Assembly (NCBI GenBank): GCA_963971425.1
Contig: OZ020520.1
Location: 28,551,535 to 28,615,534, forward strand
Direction of reading: 5' to 3'
Source: Bryoerythrophyllum caledonicum
Lineage: Eukaryota; Streptophyta; Bryopsida; Pottiales; Pottiaceae
DNA: 64,000 bases
In this document: positions 58,451-64,000 of the stretch, one piece after another
How the letters are laid out: every line of letters begins with the position of its first letter
Numbering within the stretch: position 1 is the first letter of the stretch
Notes under the pieces: generated by a model
Seen by the model: the letters and a program-made list of their open reading frames with translations, nothing else
Databases searched by the model: none
Told to the model about the DNA's origin: nothing
Program-made: the position numbers and the translations under genes

Positions 58451-61400
58451 AAGAATAGTTTATATTATTTATTTGAAGATATTTGGTGTAACAACATATA
58501 ATTTTAGTCATTATCTACTGTACTTTTGTATATTGGTTTATTATGGATTTTTTTATGTGAATCTTATGATAACTGTGGATATTTTAAGAATGTTGTGGAT
58601 GTTTTGCATTCTTATCATTCGTGAAAGGCTTTCTTGTATGTTGAATATATTCGTCCATACTTTTGTGTGGTTGAATTTATTCCACATGGAACCCTATAGT
58701 AAGATGTGTGATATTAAAAAATTACTTGTGTAAGTTTTTTCAATATATTTTATGCAATAATATATAATTATAATAAATTAAGGATTCCATACTAACTTTT
58801 AGAAATTGTTGAAATCAGGGGCCAAAATGAAGAATGTCAAATATATTTGTAGAATTTGTAATAAGTTATGGCTAATTCTAGCCTTATTGAATAGACATAA
58901 TACCAGTGCCTCATACATCAAGGTACTCAAGAAATATATTGTATCTCCCAAATTGAGTTTGAGGAAATTTCCTTTAAACTATTTTCTACAACGAACTATT
59001 GAGATTCGACCTGAAAAGCATCATTAGTACAAGAAAGACAAAAGACATAGATGCAAGATTTGTTGCACAGTCTCTAACGATATAATTCATTTTCACCAGC
59101 ATAGCAGTGGGAAAAAGCTCAAGAATCAGCTTTTAAAGCTGAGACTTGAATTGGAGCATGATGAGTTTAATTATCATAATATTTTTTTACAAATACCTAC
59201 TTACAATGAAAATTGTGATATTATCATATATGAGAAGCCGCTTGTAAGATTTTTACGATTGAGGAATTTTGGGCATAGGAAATTAGTGTTGCTAAGTATC
59301 TAAAGAAAGTTCTTATAGTTTAGTCGCAATATAAGTTGAGTAAGAAAGAGATCATCAATTTGAATTAAGATGAAGCTGTACAATATTTCACACAAATTGA
59401 ATACTCCAGTATTGATTGAGAATGATATCATTATTGGTGTACTTAATTTTGATGACATTCTTTTGGAAGAATGTACTATCATAGCAGATATTAGTAAAAT
59501 AATATTCAAATGTGATGGCCGAGAGAAAAGAAGTCCAACAAAATGAGTTTGATACCAAATCAAAACATCAGATATTATAATCTAAAATATAATGACAACC
59601 AAAAAAATAAAATTTCAACATTTAGCACAAGACCTTTGCCTACTTGATTACAAGACTTTTGATTGTGCTTTTAATACCTTCAAGAATTATAAATTTTCTA
59701 TTGCAATAGAGCATAATTTTTTTTCATATTGTGATTCAATTTGAATTAAAATTTTGCTTATAACGTTTATGACATTTAAAGTAATGATTTAAATTGTTGT
59801 TTGAAATTTTAGAATGATTTTGATGTTTGTCTAACTTTATCGGGAAGATTTCCAACTTTTGATAAATTATTTCATGACTTATACTAAGTTAAAATTAATT
59901 ATAATATTAAATTATAAGAGCTTAGTTGAGTTGTCATTGAATATGAATTATTTTGAAAATTAAAAATTAAATGGGCGCTTGAAAATAAATTTTGAATATT
60001 TTTTATGACAAAGAGTTAAAATGTTGCTTTCAGAGGCTAAAAATTATTTTGTAAAACATCAGATAAAGCCTTTGATAGATATAGCAAGGTTTTATTGACG
60101 AAAGAATTTTTTTGAGAGTGACGATTATGCCTTAGAAGCTAGAAATGAGAGCTTAAAATTTATTGAATAACTATTTGAGCTCATTGATGCATTGAGAATT
60201 GCGTTAAATTTTTCAAGCATTTTGTAATCTCAGATGAGTTGTCAGCGAAATTGAATAAAATAGCATCGGAATTGAAGTCTAAAGTCACGAAGTCCAAAGA
60301 GTACGAAAATGATCAACTTTAGGAATGGTGATTTATGGCATGAATTATCAAGACTACTATGGCTACTAACAACTGTTTCTTTTAATTTGCTCTAGGAAAC
60401 AAAATATTACCTTCCATATTGACCTTTGCAATCTCACCGTCATCCAAGCATTGTTATTGCTCGACTGATTTTCTTGTCTTTCTTCTCCAACAAATTTGCT
60501 TTTCATTTTGAACTCTTCAATCGTTCTTTCATTATAAAATCTAATAACAATATTTCTAAGATTTCAAACATGTTTTTTTTTTCCAAAAACTATGGATGAA
60601 ATAATACCTTCACAGTTTTTTGGATTGGACATATTTTGTCATTCTAAATCTCACGATGTAGCAAATGACTTGATAATATGTTAACAGTTTTTTCACAAAT
60701 TCAACATACCTGCCTAGAAAAAAAAATCACATTAATTTGAGCACATATCATATGAAGACCATAATTTATTAATTTTTAATCAAATTATTTCAGGTACGCA
60801 CTTATAGGAAGAACAGATCGTTTATTATAAAATGAACAAGATATTTGTTTCTCTTCTGATTTCTTGCTTCCATTGAAGCTTCGAATCAATCAGAAATTTC
60901 AAATATTTCACAACCATTTTAATTTTTTCAAAAGTTTTTTGTGTTTATCCCAATCAATATGAATTTCTTTATGGAGTTCTATATTTGGTACAAGCTTCTC
61001 GTAAACCTTACAAATATTGCTCATTGATTCTGTAAAGCTAACGTATTGTGAAGTATGGAAAGATAAATTCTCACACTTCGCAATGAGTGCAATTTCGACT
61101 AAAAACCGCACCCAATGCGGCCCATGTCTGGTCTTTAAACCAAATTATGTGTAATCACGATTTTCTTTAAAGATGTTAGCTATACTCATTAATATATCTA
61201 CAACGATAAAAATTGGTCAGACCTTATACTGGAGAAGACGTTGGGTGTCCTGAAAATCAATATTGTACTTAATTCAAAGTGTAATTCATGGTGGATACAA
61301 CAGCCAACCGTTCAGATTTTCATTCCGCATTAGTAAGACTATGATTGGTATAGACATTGACATATTCCAAGGCGATACCATTTGGAATTTCGTCACGAAG

Positions 61401-61478
61401 GAAACGCAGACATCAACCAACGGCAAAGTCTGGCGAGGTGCCAAGTAGCATGGATAACACCTCTATTATTCGTTAATT
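58451..61478. other. AT-rich region with degenerate coding debris
   Basis: Short Lys/Ile-rich frames (58806-59027 +, 61111-60908 -) and the stretch 59000-60300 look like a very old decayed ORF. One part (58830-58870) gives CRICNK, which could be a worn zinc finger. No family can be named. Confidence 0.3.
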
Positions 61479-62084
61479 TTGTCCGCTATTAACGAAGAGA
61501 ACATTGTTGTGGACATCATTGGAGGAGTTGGTGAGTCCATCTTCAATTCCTTATATTGTTGTCTTCAAACTCTTGATATTCGTAGTATTGGACTTCTGAT
61601 CGTCGTCATCTTATTTGTTTTGTATGATTACTTGTTTTATACTTCAGACGCTTCAGTTATAGTCTGCAAGGATCACAGAAGACGCATTGTTGCTCTAATG
61701 CCTGATTCCGAGGTATTTCAAGCTGTCCTTCGGCCAATGAACTCTATTCATGTTAATAACGACGAAGTATCGGACGGAAACGATTTAACTGATCTCGAAG
61801 AACTGGTGGAGGATGTTCCGGATGCACAGTTGGACTTGGAGGATTTGCACTTCGTGCCAGCACCATCAGCGAAGCGTCTTAAAATTTCCAAGCAAGTGGC
61901 AGAATGGGTGGAAATTGATACATTCTGCACTATGCGAGTTGGACTTATCTCAATACTTTTGGTTTTTTTTCTGTTACACTACAGAATAATGAATCATACT
62001 CTGAGCCGTACACCTTTATTTGCTTCCATGCCAATTTATGTTAAAGACATGACCAATGCACTTGCGGTTATCAAGACGCTCTAA
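61479..62084 (+). CDS. Unidentified acidic ORF with two hydrophobic segments
   Basis: A 201-codon open frame ends at TAA 62082. It holds a hydrophobic stretch (about residues 34-54, IGLLIVVILFVLYDYLF). A soluble acidic middle follows (GNDLTDLEELVEDVPDAQLDLEDL), ending in a basic patch (PSAKRLKISK), then a second hydrophobic stretch (LISILLVFFLL). The middle looks truly coding. The hydrophobic parts contain GT and AG sites and may be introns read through, so a spliced gene with exons near 61340-61445, 61470-61530 and 61650-61930 is also possible. I recognise no domain; the first in-frame residue may not be the true start. Confidence 0.3.
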   Translation: MSAINEENIVVDIIGGVGESIFNSLYCCLQTLDIRSIGLLIVVILFVLYDYLFYTSDASVIVCKDHRRRIVALMPDSEVFQAVLRPMNSIHVNNDEVSDGNDLTDLEELVEDVPDAQLDLEDLHFVPAPSAKRLKISKQVAEWVEIDTFCTMRVGLISILLVFFLLHYRIMNHTLSRTPLFASMPIYVKDMTNALAVIKTL

Positions 62085-63889
62085 ACAACGGTACCGAAAA
62101 AATAGAGGCAGGATGCTTCGGCAGTTCTTAGGTTGTTAGACTTGCAAGCATTATAGGACAATCTCCTTGAGTCCTCTTATGGATCTTCATGAAGTGAACT
62201 ATAACTTTTTAATTGAGTATATGAAGTACAGTGTTTGTTGGTTCGAGTACCATCTCTATTTTTCTTTAAATTTGTCAACTTGTATTTGTTAGTCAACATT
62301 TGTCAACAAGTCAACTCTAAACCTAAACCCGAAACTTAATCCATTGGAACTGACCATCTAGTTCTAAGATACCCCATAGCGCCGGACACAGTCACCACGG
62401 CTTGAACCGCGAAGGGGTCCGGCGCTATATGATACCTCTCGTTTCCGAGAGATACGCCTCAGGGTAGGGCCACTTTGCGACGCAAACCCAATCAACAGAC
62501 ATTCTCGTTCCGAGAGGGTCACTTACCATGGGTTGGGCCGCAAAGAGGCCCGGTCCAATGGGGTACTTCTCGGAAACAAGAGGTACGCCACGTCGCTGGG
62601 CCTTTTTGCGGCCCTCACTTACGGCAACTAACGCATGCTGGCTATGGCGGCTATGGGTGGACATGGCTGGCACATAAATATGACCATCATGGTTGGTTAA
62701 TATAGGCGTGTATGATTCGATTGAGTCCATAATAGATATTTATCGAAGAAAAAGTATTAATGCAAGTGATGGAGAAGCATGAGAATTTAGGGCGTGTTAA
62801 AATTAGAAGTAAGAAGTTGGAATTAAGAACTTAGAGTTTATGATGTTGAATTTTGAACTGAGAATGTTATATGCCAATTGAGAGTGTTGGATTTTTTCTA
62901 AAAATACGAAGAAATAGAAGATTAAAAGAAGAGGACGTTGAAGATGATGCATTTTTTCATCATTCAAATTTTCACACGTCATCATTCGACAAAATCAGTG
63001 GCTTCTGATATAAAATTGGGCCACACTATGTATACATACTATAAATCACATCGTTTTCTATGATAGCATGAACTTACGCTGACGCGCTACGAGTTTGTTA
63101 AGAACAAATCCGTCCATTAATACGGTTGGAGGGAGAGTCCTCCAATTATTTCGACCATCCTCTAGACTTGCCGCTGGCCCATCGCGTGTAATCCTCTCCC
63201 AAGACTTCCGGAATAGCATGATCAACGCATGTGGATGAACTAAGCAAAGATGCTACGGTGGTTGCATTAGATGAAGCACATTGTAGCCCTCTGGAATGAT
63301 CCACGTGGTTGCCAACGTCAGTAGGTTCCAATGGATCGACCTTTAGAAATGCGGCATCCAAAGAATGTCACCCTACCTCCTGCAGCATGAATAAACCTTG
63401 GACATTGCGAGCATGATTCGAATTGCAGTTGCCTCTAACGTTGGAATTACCATCTTCCACCACCGGCGACTTGTCATCCCCAACGATGTGAATTGTCGGA
63501 CCACTAATCGCACCTCAGCATCGCTATTGGTTGCGGTTAAATCCCACAAACTCCGTGTGTTGCGTGATCATATCCCATGCAGAACCACATCATCCATCAA
63601 ACCGGAAATGAAATCCTTTGCTGGGTCGCCACGCTCCATTCTCACGTTTGGATTGAAAACCAAAAACATTCAAAGATCGTCAACAATATCAATGGAGCAC
63701 AAACACTTGCAAAGACAACGACTACAAAAAAAGACCGATCCCTTCAAGCAGTTCCAAATCTCTCCGATCTCCAGATGTTGGGACTAGTACCAATATACAC
63801 AGAAGTCAAGCTCAAGTACGTGGCGTTGGGGTTGTACACCCCGACGGCGTTCGACTCCGCCACCATCTGTACTCTAATTCAAACATATT
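62085..63889. other. Intergenic with ambiguous frames
   Basis: Apart from the hairpin cluster no gene is established. Around 63150-63790 both strands stay open over long stretches. The minus strand from about 63640 (MERGDPAKDFISGLMDD...) reads plausibly as protein but contains an in-frame TGA, so it may be a pseudogene of unknown family. Confidence 0.3.
62377..62614. other. GC-rich hairpin cluster
   Basis: TAGCGCCGGAC (62377-62387) pairs perfectly with GTCCGGCGCTA (62417-62427). GGGCCGCAAAGAGGCCC (62535-62551) pairs with GGGCCTTTTTGCGGCCC (62598-62614) with one mismatch. TCTCGTTTCCGAGAGATACGCC (about 62437-62458), ATTCTCGTTCCGAGAG (62501-62516) and TTCTCGGAAACAAGAGGTACGCC (about 62567-62589) are related copies that can also pair. 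Could be a small transposon end, a structured RNA or a rearranged inverted repeat. Confidence 0.65.
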
Positions 63890-64000
63890 GCACACCATGG
63901 TCTAGACCACCAGCACACCTTGCCACAACCACAACCACACCGTGCCAAGACCACCAGCATACTATGGCCACAACCACCACCACACCATGGCCAAGACCAC
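63890..64000. repeat. ~45-bp minisatellite at the window edge
   Basis: GACCACCAGCA words at 63905 and 63949 and the start of a third unit at 63995 mark 44-46 base units rich in CCACAACCAC. The array continues beyond the window. Confidence 0.75.

Overview
This is a stretch of plant nuclear genome: genes with short GT-AG introns, a telo-box promoter element, and far more transposon than gene. The host genes and repeat styles fit a seed-free land plant such as a bryophyte or lycophyte, but the sequence does not fix the species.

Host genes. At 1.1-5.4 kb (+) lies a multi-exon gene whose protein resembles plant FLIP / animal FIRRM (DUF4487), the partner of the FIDGETIN-LIKE-1 AAA ATPase that limits crossovers. 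At 18.3-19.8 kb (-) lies a clean four-exon gene for U2AF35, the small subunit of the 3' splice-site recognition factor. Between them are a decayed F-box gene (5.5-6.8 kb, -), a diverged triplication containing a small coiled-coil ORF (8.4-11.2 kb), and a LINE remnant (13.4-14.3 kb, -).

Transposons. A complete Ty1/copia element occupies 20605-25784: 248-bp LTRs, 5-bp TSD TGGAC, and one gag-pol frame with several premature stops. Relics of another copia element (27.7-28.2 kb, -) and a Ty3/gypsy gag (28.2-29.2 kb, +) follow. The dominant object is a 22.3-kb CACTA (En/Spm) element at 30334-52626, with CACTATAAG... inverted ends and a CTT target duplication. It sits 19 bases into an ORF that resumes on its right side. 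It carries a four-exon TNP2-type transposase with DUF4218- and DUF4216-like tails (46.0-50.6 kb, +), a TNPA-like coiled-coil gene running outward on the left (31.3-34.7 kb, -), and in the middle a minus-strand gene with a 2-oxoglutarate/Fe(II) oxygenase fold that looks TET/JBP-like (39.0-42.2 kb). Tandem arrays lie near both ends (161 bp on the left, 168 bp on the right), and a GACRTC-type motif recurs across the element, exons included.

Right part. 54.1-58.45 kb is one large imperfect palindrome whose two ~2-kb arms can be followed almost end to end. A 38-bp minisatellite has expanded one arm. Beyond it is AT-rich sequence, an unidentified ORF (61.5-62.1 kb), a GC-rich hairpin cluster (62.4-62.6 kb) and a 45-bp minisatellite cut by the window edge.

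The most interesting candidate is the CACTA element carrying a putative DNA-modifying dioxygenase, in a region whose dead genes mostly broke at codons (CAG to TAG, CGA to TGA) that plant CG/CHG methylation makes mutable.
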